Assembly (NCBI RefSeq): GCF_016648105.1
Contig: NZ_JACVVE010000025.1
Location: 1 to 64,000, forward strand
Direction: 5' to 3'
DNA: 64,000 nt
DNA from: Pseudomonas sp. S31
Lineage (GTDB): Bacteria; Pseudomonadota; Gammaproteobacteria; Pseudomonadales; Pseudomonadaceae
Part shown: positions 41,398-50,136 of the stretch, piece after piece
How the letters are laid out: every line of letters starts with the position of its first letter
Numbering within the stretch: the first letter of the stretch is position 1
Translations under genes and position numbers: made by a program
Notes under the pieces: generated by a model
Told to the model about the DNA's origin: nothing
The model's database searches: none
What the model saw: the letters and a program-made list of their open reading frames with translations, nothing else

Positions 41398-43794
41398 TTA
41401 TGGCAGCGCGTACGCGATCACGCTGTCGCCACGCTTGTCGGAGTGCGGCGAGCCACCTGCGAAGATGACCACGTATTGCTTGCCGGTCTTCTGCGAGCGA
41501 TAGGTGATCGGGCCGCTCTGGCTGCCCACCGGCAGACGCGACTTCCAGACCTCTTCACCGGTGCGGCTGTTGTAGGCACGCAGATAGAAGTCCTGGGTGC
41601 CGGCGAAGAACAGCAGGCCAGACTTGGTGGCCAGGGACGGGCCGAGGGTCGGCATGCCCAGTGGCAGCTTCAGGCCGGTAGCGATACCCAGCGGGCCGGT
41701 GTCCTGGACGGTCCCCACCGGAACCTGCCAGACCAGCTTGTGGGTCTTCAGGTTGACGGCCGACAGTGTGCCGAATGGCGGTGCCTGGCACGGTACGCCC
41801 AGCGGTGACATGAAGCGCTCGCGCCAGGTACCGAACGGCGTGCCCTTCTGCACGATGATGCCCATGCCCTCGCTGCTGCCAGTACCCGGCGGAATGTCCT
41901 TGGCCGGCACCATGTTGTAGTGCAGCCCCAGGCGCAGGTCATTGATGAACATCAGGTTGGTGGTCGGGTCCACCGACACGCCGCCCCAGTTCATGCCCCC
42001 CAGCGAACCTGGATACTGGATCGCCCAGTCTTCGCCCGGCGGCGTGAAGACGCCGTCATAACGGCTCGACTTGAAGATGATGCGGCACATCAATTGGTCG
42101 AATGGGGTCGCACCCCACATGTCCGCTTCCTTGAGCACTTCGTTACCGATGCTCGGCATGCCCACCGAGTATGGTTGGGTCGGCGAATAACGCTCACCCG
42201 GCAGGTTACCCTGCGGCACCGGACGCTCCTCGATGTCGGCCAGCGGCTTGCCATTGGTACGGTCCAGCAGATAGATCATGCCGGTTTTCGAAGTGACCGA
42301 CAGGGCCTTGGACACCGAGCCGTCATCGTTGGTGATGTCGTAGATCAACGGCTGACCGGTGACGTCGAAGTCCCAGATGTCGTGGTGGACGGTCTGGAAC
42401 GACCAGACTGGACGACCAGTGGCCACATTGACCGCGACGATCGACGAACCGTACTTATCGTCGGCCTCGGTACGAAAACCCGCCCAGAAGTCAGGGGTGG
42501 CATTGCCGGTTGGCAGGTAGACCATGCCCAGCTCAGCGTCATAGGAGGCCGCGACCCAGACATTCGGGGTGCCACGGGTGTAACCTTCCGGCGACAGCGG
42601 TTCACGGGTCACGTTCGGGTTACCCGGATCCCATGCCCACACCAGGGTGCCGGTGACCGCGTCGTAAGCACGTACCACTCCTGGTGGCTCGCCGGTTTCG
42701 AAGTTGTCGATGACCCGGCCACCCACGATGATCAGGTTGCCCGCCACCAATGGGGTGGACGACTGCTGGTAGTAGCCAGGCTTGACTTCGCCCATGCCGG
42801 CCTTGAGGTCGACGGTACCGTTGTCACCAAAGTTGGCCACCGGCTTGCCGGTATGGGCGTCGAGGGCCATCAGGCGGCCATCCCCCGTCGGGAAGATCAG
42901 GCGCTGCGGGCTGACCGTCGTGTCCATGGCGGCGTCGGCAGCCACACCCGGCACATCGGCGACTTGCTTGGCGGTCGTGGCATCGAAATAGCCCATGCCG
43001 CGGCAACGCTGGTAGGTGGAGTTGCCCTTGCCTGCGGCGTAGCGCCAGTTCTCCTTGCCCGTGTCGATGTTGAAAGAGATCACCGTGCTGTAGGTCGTGC
43101 AGACATACAGGCTGTCGCCCACCTGGAGCGGAGTGTTCTGATCTTCGGCATCGCCCACACCAGGTACGACGGCCTCACCAGTGTGCGCGGTCCAGGCAAC
43201 CTGGAGGTCCTTGACGTTGGCTGGGGTGATGTCACCCACGTGCGAGAAGCGCGAACCATGGGTATCGCCTGCCCACGCCTTCCAGTCGCCCGGCTCCTTT
43301 TCCAAGAGTTGGGGTTTGACTTGCTGCGCAGCAGCAACCGATTGCGCATCGCGGATGATGTTCTTGGGCTCGAACGCACTGACTGCGGTCACCACCACGC
43401 CGACCGACGCCGCCGCCCCCAGGGCCACACCGGTCACGCGTGCTTTACGCGATCGGGTGAACAGCGGAATCGAGAACGCGACGGCAGCGCCGATGATCGC
43501 GAAGGCGAAGAACCGCGAAAGCAGGGGCCAGAACTTGAAGCCCACTTCCCAGATTGCCCAGACGCCGGTGTACACCACCGCAACGGCAATCAGGAGCACC
43601 CCCAGCATCCGCCGGCGGACGATCAGGCCACCGGCAGCGACGAGAACCACACCTGCAATCAGGAAATACCAGCTGCCGCCCAGCCAGGCAAGCCATCCAC
43701 CGCCACCGATGAAATACACACCGGCAAGCAAAATAATCGCACCGAGGATCGCGAGCCACGCGCGCCCCAATCGGCCAGGAAAGACATCTTCCAT
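41398..43794 (-). CDS. membrane-bound PQQ-dependent dehydrogenase (glucose/quinate/shikimate family)
   Basis: A 798-residue protein from the ATG at 43794 (GGAAGGGA upstream). About five membrane segments fill the first ~140 residues ('LAILGAIILLAGVYFIGGGG', 'FWPLLSRFFAFAIIGAAVAFS' and others), followed by an eight-bladed PQQ beta-propeller: 'WKAWAGDTHGSRFSHVGDITPANVKDLQVAWTAHTG', 'YQRCRGMGYF', 'LPTGNATPDFWAG' (contains the catalytic-Asp region), 'WSFQTVHHDIWDFDV', and the C-terminal 'GKQYVVIFAGGSPHSDKRGDSVIAYALP'. It oxidises an aldose or cyclic polyol in the periplasm and passes electrons to ubiquinone. Distinction between glucose and other substrates is not possible by eye; it lies outside the usual gcd context. 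Confidence 0.88.
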   Translation of the reverse strand: MEDVFPGRLGRAWLAILGAIILLAGVYFIGGGGWLAWLGGSWYFLIAGVVLVAAGGLIVRRRMLGVLLIAVAVVYTGVWAIWEVGFKFWPLLSRFFAFAIIGAAVAFSIPLFTRSRKARVTGVALGAAASVGVVVTAVSAFEPKNIIRDAQSVAAAQQVKPQLLEKEPGDWKAWAGDTHGSRFSHVGDITPANVKDLQVAWTAHTGEAVVPGVGDAEDQNTPLQVGDSLYVCTTYSTVISFNIDTGKENWRYAAGKGNSTYQRCRGMGYFDATTAKQVADVPGVAADAAMDTTVSPQRLIFPTGDGRLMALDAHTGKPVANFGDNGTVDLKAGMGEVKPGYYQQSSTPLVAGNLIIVGGRVIDNFETGEPPGVVRAYDAVTGTLVWAWDPGNPNVTREPLSPEGYTRGTPNVWVAASYDAELGMVYLPTGNATPDFWAGFRTEADDKYGSSIVAVNVATGRPVWSFQTVHHDIWDFDVTGQPLIYDITNDDGSVSKALSVTSKTGMIYLLDRTNGKPLADIEERPVPQGNLPGERYSPTQPYSVGMPSIGNEVLKEADMWGATPFDQLMCRIIFKSSRYDGVFTPPGEDWAIQYPGSLGGMNWGGVSVDPTTNLMFINDLRLGLHYNMVPAKDIPPGTGSSEGMGIIVQKGTPFGTWRERFMSPLGVPCQAPPFGTLSAVNLKTHKLVWQVPVGTVQDTGPLGIATGLKLPLGMPTLGPSLATKSGLLFFAGTQDFYLRAYNSRTGEEVWKSRLPVGSQSGPITYRSQKTGKQYVVIFAGGSPHSDKRGDSVIAYALP

Positions 43795-43831
43795 CACTTT
43801 TGTTCCCTTCCAATGTTTACGAAAGGGCAAA

Positions 43832-43848
43832 TTGTCGCATGCGTACAA
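43832..43848. promoter_or_regulatory. palindrome TTGT-CGCATGCG-tACAA upstream of the PQQ-dehydrogenase gene
   Basis: Arms TTGT and ACAA flank the perfect palindrome CGCATGCG with one extra base. It lies about 40 bp before the ATG in the gap to the TetR gene and could be an operator. A further ACAA-rich stretch follows. Confidence 0.4.
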
Positions 43849-43975
43849 CACAACATACAAACATGAAGTCAGGATTGCGCACAGCAAAGAACAAGGGTGA
43901 GCGTAGTCGCACGCCCTGAGTCAGACGCGTGCACATTCGCCATGAAAGCTGTCTGCCGCTGCGGCTACCGCCCGC

Positions 43976-44638
43976 TCAAGGTCGGTCTGAGCGCAAATCG
44001 CACAGGTAGCTCATCACCACATCCGCAGCATGCTTGAGCCGGGAGGCCTTTCTTTCGGGTGAGTTGAGGTCGACCCCCAGCACATACGACAGCGTGTAGC
44101 GGTTGGTGATGAAGTAGGCACCCAGCCCCGAGATCGAGACGTACAGGTCCACCCACTCCGCATCCTGACGAAAAACGCCCTGGTCCTTGCCCTGTTGCAA
44201 GATTGCGGAAAGCGCAGCGCGCAATGGGTTGAACATTTGGGAAATCACGGCGGATTTCTGTATGTGCGAGGCCTTGTGCAGGTTTTCGGTCGACAGCAGC
44301 AGATGAAAATCTGGCTGGTCGATGAAATGCTGGACGGTCTTCTCCACCAGCGTGCGCATGTCGCTTACCGGATCCCCTGAAAGCACCAGCCCATTTTGCC
44401 GCTCGCGCATGGCGCCATACGCCCGCTCCATGACCTCGATGAACAGCCCCTCCTTGCTGTCGAAATAGTGATAGATCAGGTTCTTGCTGATCTCGCAGCG
44501 CAGAACGATTGCCTCGATGCTAGCGCCATCGTAGCCGCGCTCGGCGAACTCCCGGGTCGCAACCTTCAGGATGTTCTCCCGCGTGACCGCAGCATTGCGG
44601 GTCTTGGGTTTGGGGGCTGCCTGGGCGTTGGTCTTCAT
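43976..44638 (-). CDS. TetR-family repressor, probable regulator of the hydantoinase operon
   Basis: A 220-residue TetR regulator. The N-terminal helix-turn-helix is typical: 'TRENILKVATREFAERGYDGASIEAIVLRCEISKNLIYHYFDSKEGLFIEVMERAY'. The helical C-terminal domain ('VEKTVQHFIDQPDFHLLLSTENLHKA') resembles RutR/NicS-type pyrimidine- or heterocycle-responsive regulators. It is divergent from the hydantoinase operon; a perfect inverted repeat sits in the shared 174-bp region, so it most likely represses that operon and perhaps itself. Confidence 0.88.
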   Translation of the reverse strand: MKTNAQAAPKPKTRNAAVTRENILKVATREFAERGYDGASIEAIVLRCEISKNLIYHYFDSKEGLFIEVMERAYGAMRERQNGLVLSGDPVSDMRTLVEKTVQHFIDQPDFHLLLSTENLHKASHIQKSAVISQMFNPLRAALSAILQQGKDQGVFRQDAEWVDLYVSISGLGAYFITNRYTLSYVLGVDLNSPERKASRLKHAADVVMSYLCDLRSDRP

Positions 44639-44719
44639 CGTCTTGTAAGCCTTTTCTCTAGCCGCGTAGGGCGAGTGTATCAGCGGGGGTGCCGCTGGGG
44701 AGGTTCGTTTGGTACCGAG

Positions 44720-44778
44720 TTGACACCGCCTGGATTACCTCCTAGGTTATCACCAACTAACTGAACGTCCAGTTAGTT
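44720..44778 (+). promoter_or_regulatory. promoter and perfect TetR-type operator of the hydantoinase operon
   Basis: TTGACA (44720-44725), a 17-bp spacer and TAGGTT (44743-44748) form a good sigma-70 promoter. AACTAACTG (44755-44763) and CAGTTAGTT (44770-44778) form a perfect 9+9 bp inverted repeat with a 6-bp spacer at the expected transcription start, an ideal place for repression by the divergent TetR protein. Confidence 0.78.
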
Positions 44779-44812
44779 AGCACCAATGATCAACCCAGCG
44801 ACTGGAGCAATC

Positions 44813-46939
44813 ATGAGCACTGCATCAACAACAAGAACCAGCAGAGGCGTACGGGTAGGATGCGACATCGGAGGCACGTTCACAGACGTCGTGCTTGCAA
44901 TGCCGGATGGCCGCCTGTTCGTGAACAAGACCTCGACGACCCCGGAAAACCTGGGTGAAGCGATCGTGCAAGGGCTGAGCACGCTTTTGCAGCAGGCGGG
45001 CGTCGAGCCAAGCGACATCACCGAAATCGTGCACGGCACCACCACCGCCTCGAACACGATCCTGCAAAAAGTCGGTGCGAAGACTGGCGTCCTGACCACT
45101 GCTGGGTTTCGCGACGTGCTGGAGATCGGTCGGATCCGTACCCCCACCATGTTCGACCTGTCGTGGAGCAAGCCAGAACCGCTGGCGACTCGCCGCTGGA
45201 GACGGGGCATCCAAGAGCGCATGAGCGCCACCGGCGACGTGGTGACGCCGCTGGACGAAGCGCAGCTGATCCGTGAAGCCCGGTCGCTGATCGACGAGGG
45301 GGTGACGGCAATCGCCATCGCCTTCATCAACAGCTACATCAACCCGAGCCATGAGCGTCGTGCCAAGCAACTGCTTCAGCAGCATTTCCCCCATGTGCTG
45401 GTCAGTGCATCATTCGAGGTTCTGCCGGAGATCAAAGAATACGAGCGCACCAGTACCACGGTGGTCAACGCCTACATCCTCCCTGCCATGCGCACCTACC
45501 TGGCCCGTCTGCGCCAGGACCTCGAGGCGATGGGCGTACGTGCCTCGTTGCAGGTGATGGCCTCCAACGGGGGCATGATGGGCATCGCTTCGGCAAGTGA
45601 AAAACCGGTCTTCGCGGTCGCCTCCGGCCCTGCCGGCGGAGTGACCGGCGCAGCCCGGATTGGCGCTTTGGCTGGTGATAGCAACCAGATCATCTTCGAC
45701 ATGGGTGGCACCACCGCAAAGGCGGCGCTGGTTGTCGACAACCAACCCTCGTTGACCAACGAGTATGAGTTCCGCGACGGCATCAGCGCCCCGAGCCGCT
45801 TCGTCAAAGGTGGCGGCTACGTGCTGAAAGTCCCGGCCATCGACATCGCCGAAGTGGGTGCCGGCGGGGGCTCGATCGCCTGGATCGACGCCGGTGGCCT
45901 GCTGTGCGTAGGCCCGGAGTCGGCTGGATCCTACCCAGGTCCAGCCTGCTACAACAAAGGCAATGCACAACCGACGGTGACCGACGCCAACATGGTATTG
46001 GGCTACCTCAACCCGGTCGCGCTGGCCGGCGGCAGCCTGCCGGTATCGCCGCAGCTGTCGGCAAAAGCGGTGACCGAACACATCGCCACTCCCCTGCAAC
46101 TCGACCTGCTCAAGGCCGCTCACGGTATCCGCCACCTTGCCAACGTCAACATGGCCCGGGCGATTCGCGCAGTGACCGTCGAGCGCGGCCTGGATCCACG
46201 AGAAATGTCGATGATGGCATTCGGTGGCGGCGGCCCGCTGCACGCCGTGGCCGTGGCACGCCTACTGGGGATCCGCCGAGTGGTGGCGCCGATCATGGCC
46301 GGAGTGTTCTGCTCGGCCGGAATGCTCACCGCCGATGCCGAGCACAATTTCGTCAAGGCGATCCTCAAGCCCTTCGCCCACTGCGACCTCGTCGCCCTCT
46401 CGAGCGAAGCCATCGCCCTTGGCGACCAGGGCTTCACCGTGCTGGCCAGCGAAGGCTACAGCGCCGACGCTGCCCAGATCGCCTATTCGGCAGATGTCCG
46501 TTACCTGGGCCAAAGTTCGGAACTCACTGTAGCCCTGAGTGCTTCGCAGATCGACGGCCCTGCCCTGCAGCAACTGGCCAAGGACTTCAACGCCCAGTAC
46601 CTGCAGACCTTCGGCTACAACAGCGACGAGCCGCTGGAGTTGGTCAACCTGCGCGTCAGCGCCCGTGGCCGCAGCGCGCATCGGCTGGAGTTCGCCGACT
46701 GCAAGGTAGACGCCACCGCGCTGCAAGGCTCCCAGGGCGAGCGGTTGGTCAGCTTCGATGCCGACCAGCCGCATCGGCCCACCCCAGTAATGCCTCGGGC
46801 GAGCATCGGCCTGAGCCCGGTACAAGGCCCACTGATCATCGAGTCCTACGACACGACCATCGTTGTTCCACCAGGCTGCAGCGCGCACGCCGACAGCATC
46901 GGAAACATCACCATCGACATCCAGGAGATCCGCGCATGA
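44813..46939 (+). CDS. hydantoinase/oxoprolinase subunit A (HyuA-type)
   Basis: A 708-residue ATP-dependent amidohydrolase subunit. The ATG at 44813 has TGGAG at a good distance; ATG 44786 in frame does not. N-terminal 'VRVGCDIGGTFTDVVLAMPDGRLFVNKTSTTPENLGEAIVQG' and 'EIVHGTTTASNTILQKVGAKTGVLTTAGFRDVLEIGR' are the HyuA/oxoprolinase nucleotide-binding blocks (actin/Hsp70-like fold), then 'FDMGGTTAKAAL' and 'EVGAGGGSIAWIDAGGLLCVGPESAGSYPGPACYNKG'. The family hydrolyses (N-methyl)hydantoins, 5-oxoproline or carboxylates acetone/acetophenone. It overlaps subunit B by 4 bp; substrate is unknown. Confidence 0.9.
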   Translation: MSTASTTRTSRGVRVGCDIGGTFTDVVLAMPDGRLFVNKTSTTPENLGEAIVQGLSTLLQQAGVEPSDITEIVHGTTTASNTILQKVGAKTGVLTTAGFRDVLEIGRIRTPTMFDLSWSKPEPLATRRWRRGIQERMSATGDVVTPLDEAQLIREARSLIDEGVTAIAIAFINSYINPSHERRAKQLLQQHFPHVLVSASFEVLPEIKEYERTSTTVVNAYILPAMRTYLARLRQDLEAMGVRASLQVMASNGGMMGIASASEKPVFAVASGPAGGVTGAARIGALAGDSNQIIFDMGGTTAKAALVVDNQPSLTNEYEFRDGISAPSRFVKGGGYVLKVPAIDIAEVGAGGGSIAWIDAGGLLCVGPESAGSYPGPACYNKGNAQPTVTDANMVLGYLNPVALAGGSLPVSPQLSAKAVTEHIATPLQLDLLKAAHGIRHLANVNMARAIRAVTVERGLDPREMSMMAFGGGGPLHAVAVARLLGIRRVVAPIMAGVFCSAGMLTADAEHNFVKAILKPFAHCDLVALSSEAIALGDQGFTVLASEGYSADAAQIAYSADVRYLGQSSELTVALSASQIDGPALQQLAKDFNAQYLQTFGYNSDEPLELVNLRVSARGRSAHRLEFADCKVDATALQGSQGERLVSFDADQPHRPTPVMPRASIGLSPVQGPLIIESYDTTIVVPPGCSAHADSIGNITIDIQEIRA

Positions 46940-48657
46940 GCCAGGCCATCGACCCCATCACTTTCGCTGTCGTCAAGAACGCCATGGATTCGATCGTCGA
47001 CGAAGTGGCTTACACCGTGCTACGCACCGCCCGCTCCGAGATCGTCAAGGATGTGATGGACTACTCGGCAGCCATCTGTGACCGCCACGGGCAAATGATC
47101 GCCCAGGCCAAGACCATCGCCCTGCACCTGGGCGCCATCCCCGAGGCGATGGCACAGGTCAAGCTCCGCTATGGCGACAGCCTGCAGCCTGGCGATGCGG
47201 TCATCGTCAACGATCCGTACCAAGGTGGCATGCACCTGCCGGACATCTTCATGTTCGCGCCCTTCTTTTATAAAGGCGAGATCGAAGGCTACAGCGTGGT
47301 CATCTGCCACCACACCGATGTCGGGGGGCGCGTTCCAGGCTCCAATGCCAGCGACTCTACCGAGATCTACCAGGAAGGCCTGCGAATTCCGGTGGTCAAG
47401 CTTTACGAAGCCGGCCAGATCAACGACACCATGGAGCGCATCATCGCCCAGAACGTACGCGTCCCTGACCGTGTGCTGGGCGACCTGCGCGCCCAGTACG
47501 CGGCTTGTCAGGTCGGCAGCCGCGAACTGACCCGCCTGCTCGATCGCTATGGCCGCGACGAGAGCCGCCTCTACTTCGCCGAACTGCTGGATTACGCCGA
47601 ACGCCTGACCCGCGAAGAAATCCGCCAATGGCCCAAAGGCACATTCGTGTTCGAAGACTTCATCGATGACGATGGGCTTTCAGAAGAACCGATCCCGCTG
47701 CGGGTAGCGGTCACGGTACACGAGGACCATGTGAGCGTGGACTACACAGGCAGCGCGCCACAAGTCCGGGCCGCGATCAACTCCACGCTCTCCTACACCA
47801 AGTCCTGCACCTATTTGAGCGTGCGTTGTGCGCTCAAAGGCGACGTGCCGAACAACGAAGGGCTGTTCCGCTGCGTCGAGGTACACGTGCCTGAAGGGAC
47901 CGTGCTGAACCCGGTCGAGCCGGCCGCGGTCGCCGCACGCGCACTCACCGGGTACCGGGTATTCGACACCATGCTCGGTGCACTGGCGCAAGTGGTGCCT
48001 GATCACATACCGGCCGCAGGTGAAGGTGGCAATACCGTGGTGTGCCTGTCTGGCAAGAAAGACAACGGCGAGGGCTACATCATCGTCGACATGGTCTGCG
48101 GCGCCTGGGGCGCGCGACCGCATGCCGACGGGGTAGAAGCCATCACCAACGCTTCGCAGAACCTGTCCAACACGCCGGTCGAAACCCTCGAAGCGCAACA
48201 TCCCGTGCGCGTGGAGGCCTATGAGCTTGTGCCCGATAGTTTCGGTGCCGGTCGCTATCGTGGCGGCCTGGGGGTGATGCGCAGCTATCGCGTACTGGCC
48301 GATGACGTCCTCTTGCAGCTGCGCGCCGACCGCATGAAATTCCGCCCCTACGGCCTTCAAGGCGGCCTGCCGGCGAGCCCAGCGGTCAACGCACTGCAAC
48401 ACGGCGACGAAACCCGATTATTGCCCAGCAAAGTGGGTATCACCATTGCACGGAACGATGTGGTATCGCACACCCAGCCGGGTGGCGGCGGTTTCGGCGA
48501 CCCTCTGCAACGTCCACTGGATGCCATCGGGCAGGACGTCTGGAATCACAAGATGAGCGCGGCCTTTGCGCGGGAGCACTACCGCGCCGTCGTGGATGCC
48601 GGCTCAGGCCGAGTCGATGAGATCGCCACCGCAGAACTACGTGCTATGGCCCAATGA
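46936..48657 (+). CDS. hydantoinase/oxoprolinase subunit B (HyuB-type)
   Basis: A 573-residue partner of HyuA, starting at the ATGA overlap (46936). Family blocks: 'DPITFAVVKNAMDSIVDEVAYTVLRTARSEIVKDVMDYSAAICDRHGQMIAQ', 'NDPYQGGMHLPDIFMFAPFFY' with the metal-ligand-type Asp and His, 'VICHHTDVGGRVPGS', and the C-terminal 'THTQPGGGGFGDPLQRP'-like 'SHTQPGGGGFGDPLQRP'. A and B together form the active enzyme in the cytoplasm. The same frame is open upstream through HyuA but is not coding there. Confidence 0.9.
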   Translation: MSQAIDPITFAVVKNAMDSIVDEVAYTVLRTARSEIVKDVMDYSAAICDRHGQMIAQAKTIALHLGAIPEAMAQVKLRYGDSLQPGDAVIVNDPYQGGMHLPDIFMFAPFFYKGEIEGYSVVICHHTDVGGRVPGSNASDSTEIYQEGLRIPVVKLYEAGQINDTMERIIAQNVRVPDRVLGDLRAQYAACQVGSRELTRLLDRYGRDESRLYFAELLDYAERLTREEIRQWPKGTFVFEDFIDDDGLSEEPIPLRVAVTVHEDHVSVDYTGSAPQVRAAINSTLSYTKSCTYLSVRCALKGDVPNNEGLFRCVEVHVPEGTVLNPVEPAAVAARALTGYRVFDTMLGALAQVVPDHIPAAGEGGNTVVCLSGKKDNGEGYIIVDMVCGAWGARPHADGVEAITNASQNLSNTPVETLEAQHPVRVEAYELVPDSFGAGRYRGGLGVMRSYRVLADDVLLQLRADRMKFRPYGLQGGLPASPAVNALQHGDETRLLPSKVGITIARNDVVSHTQPGGGGFGDPLQRPLDAIGQDVWNHKMSAAFAREHYRAVVDAGSGRVDEIATAELRAMAQ

Positions 48658-48710
48658 CAGTGGGGCGCGAGCCCCGCTTTCCCGTTAACACGCCGTGCGA
48701 GTGCAACAAT

Positions 48711-50063
48711 ATGAATAATAATGTGCTGGACGTGCATACCTTCCTGGACGACCGTCCGATCGGAAGGCAACAGAAGACCGTAATCGTCCTCGGCCTCCTG
48801 ATCCTGATGCTGGATGGCTTCGACACCATGATGATGGGCTTCATCGCCCCAGCCCTGCTCCAGGATTGGGGCATTGGCCGAGGCGATCTAGGCCCTTTGA
48901 TGATGAGCGGCATCATCGGGCTCTCGATCGGCTCACTCCTGGCAGGGCCCCTGGCGGACCGTTTCGGCAGGCGCTGGGTCATCATCGCAGCCGTGTGCGC
49001 AGTGGGCATCTTCTGTATCACCTGTGCGTTCATGAATGGCCTTCACACCCTCACCGCAGCGCGCTTTCTCACCGGCGTCGGGCTAGGTGCGACGATGCCG
49101 AACATCACCACGCTACTGGCTGAATGCGCCCCGCTACGCCGCCGCTCCCTCCTCGTCACCTCGGCGTGGTGCGGCTTCGGTATGGGTGGGGCTCTGTGTG
49201 GGTTGGTGAGCGAACACCTGATACAGCTCCACAGCTGGCGGGCCGTATTCATCACGGGAGGTGTGCTGCCTCTTGTGCTGGTATTGGCGCTCATCATCTG
49301 GCTCCCAGAGTCGCTTCGATTCCGGCTCCAGCGCAACCAGCCTCACGAGCGCCTGGTGGCCGCCACCAACGCACTGATGCCTGGTAGCGCCAGCGCTTCG
49401 ACGAAGTTCATCAACAGTGAACAAAGCACCTGCGAGGCAACGATCCGTGGCCCGATAGCATTATTGAGCCGTAACTACAGGATCGGCACCTTGACCATCT
49501 GGCTTGCGATGTTCATGGGCTTCTTCCATCTGTACTTCCTGAGCAACTGGCTGCCCCTCACGGCCAGTGCTGCCGGCATGTCTTACTCGCAGGCAGTCAC
49601 GCTGGGTATCATCCTGCAAGTCGGCGGCGCCATCGGTAATTTCACCGTGGGGCTGAAGATGGACAGGTACGAGCCAAATCGGATCGTAAGCATCATGTTC
49701 GCGGGCTGCGCAGTGTTCACGTTGCTGATCGCCCTGTTCAGCAGCTCGTTTGCCATGGTCGGTACGTTGGTATTCCTGCTGGGTTACGTACTGATGTCCG
49801 CGAACGCTGGGTGTTTCGCATTGGGTGCGGCTCACTACCCAACCCCGATCCGGGCGACAGGGGTCAGCTGGGTCTTCGGTATCGGTCGGGTGGGGGCGAT
49901 TCTTGGTGCGGGTTCTGGGGCGGTCATCACCACCTGGGGTTTGACGATCACTGATATCTTCACGCTTCTGACCGTCCCCGTGCTAGTCGCGGCAATGGCG
50001 ATCTATTTCAAAAGGCGCCTGCGCATGAAAGCGGTTTCGACCGTCGCGCAACAGCGCATCTGA
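48711..50063 (+). CDS. MFS transporter, aromatic-acid:H+ symporter (AAHS) type
   Basis: A 450-residue inner-membrane protein if started at the ATG at 48711, which gives the family-like N-terminus 'VLDVHTFLDDRPIGRQQKTVIVLGLLI'; an ATGA overlap with hyuB at 48654 would add 19 residues. The AAHS signature is clear: 'LMLDGFDTMMMGFIAPALLQDWG' in helix 1, 'GPLADRFGRRWVII' between helices 2 and 3, 'RFLTGVGLGATMPNITTLLAECAP' and 'LPLTASAAGMSYSQA'. BenK/PcaK-type relatives import benzoate-like acids. As the third gene of the hydantoinase operon it probably imports the substrate. Confidence 0.88.
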   Translation: MNNNVLDVHTFLDDRPIGRQQKTVIVLGLLILMLDGFDTMMMGFIAPALLQDWGIGRGDLGPLMMSGIIGLSIGSLLAGPLADRFGRRWVIIAAVCAVGIFCITCAFMNGLHTLTAARFLTGVGLGATMPNITTLLAECAPLRRRSLLVTSAWCGFGMGGALCGLVSEHLIQLHSWRAVFITGGVLPLVLVLALIIWLPESLRFRLQRNQPHERLVAATNALMPGSASASTKFINSEQSTCEATIRGPIALLSRNYRIGTLTIWLAMFMGFFHLYFLSNWLPLTASAAGMSYSQAVTLGIILQVGGAIGNFTVGLKMDRYEPNRIVSIMFAGCAVFTLLIALFSSSFAMVGTLVFLLGYVLMSANAGCFALGAAHYPTPIRATGVSWVFGIGRVGAILGAGSGAVITTWGLTITDIFTLLTVPVLVAAMAIYFKRRLRMKAVSTVAQQRI

Positions 50064-50136
50064 TCCGCACAACCGAAACGCCCCATAACGGTGCAAACAC
50101 TCTAGAATAGGCGACCCTCCCGTCACAGAGCAGCCC

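Noticed and set aside
45904..46935. N-terminal extension of the hyuB frame
   Set aside because: The frame is open upstream but overlaps hyuA completely; the true start is the ATGA overlap at 46936, where the family N-terminus begins.
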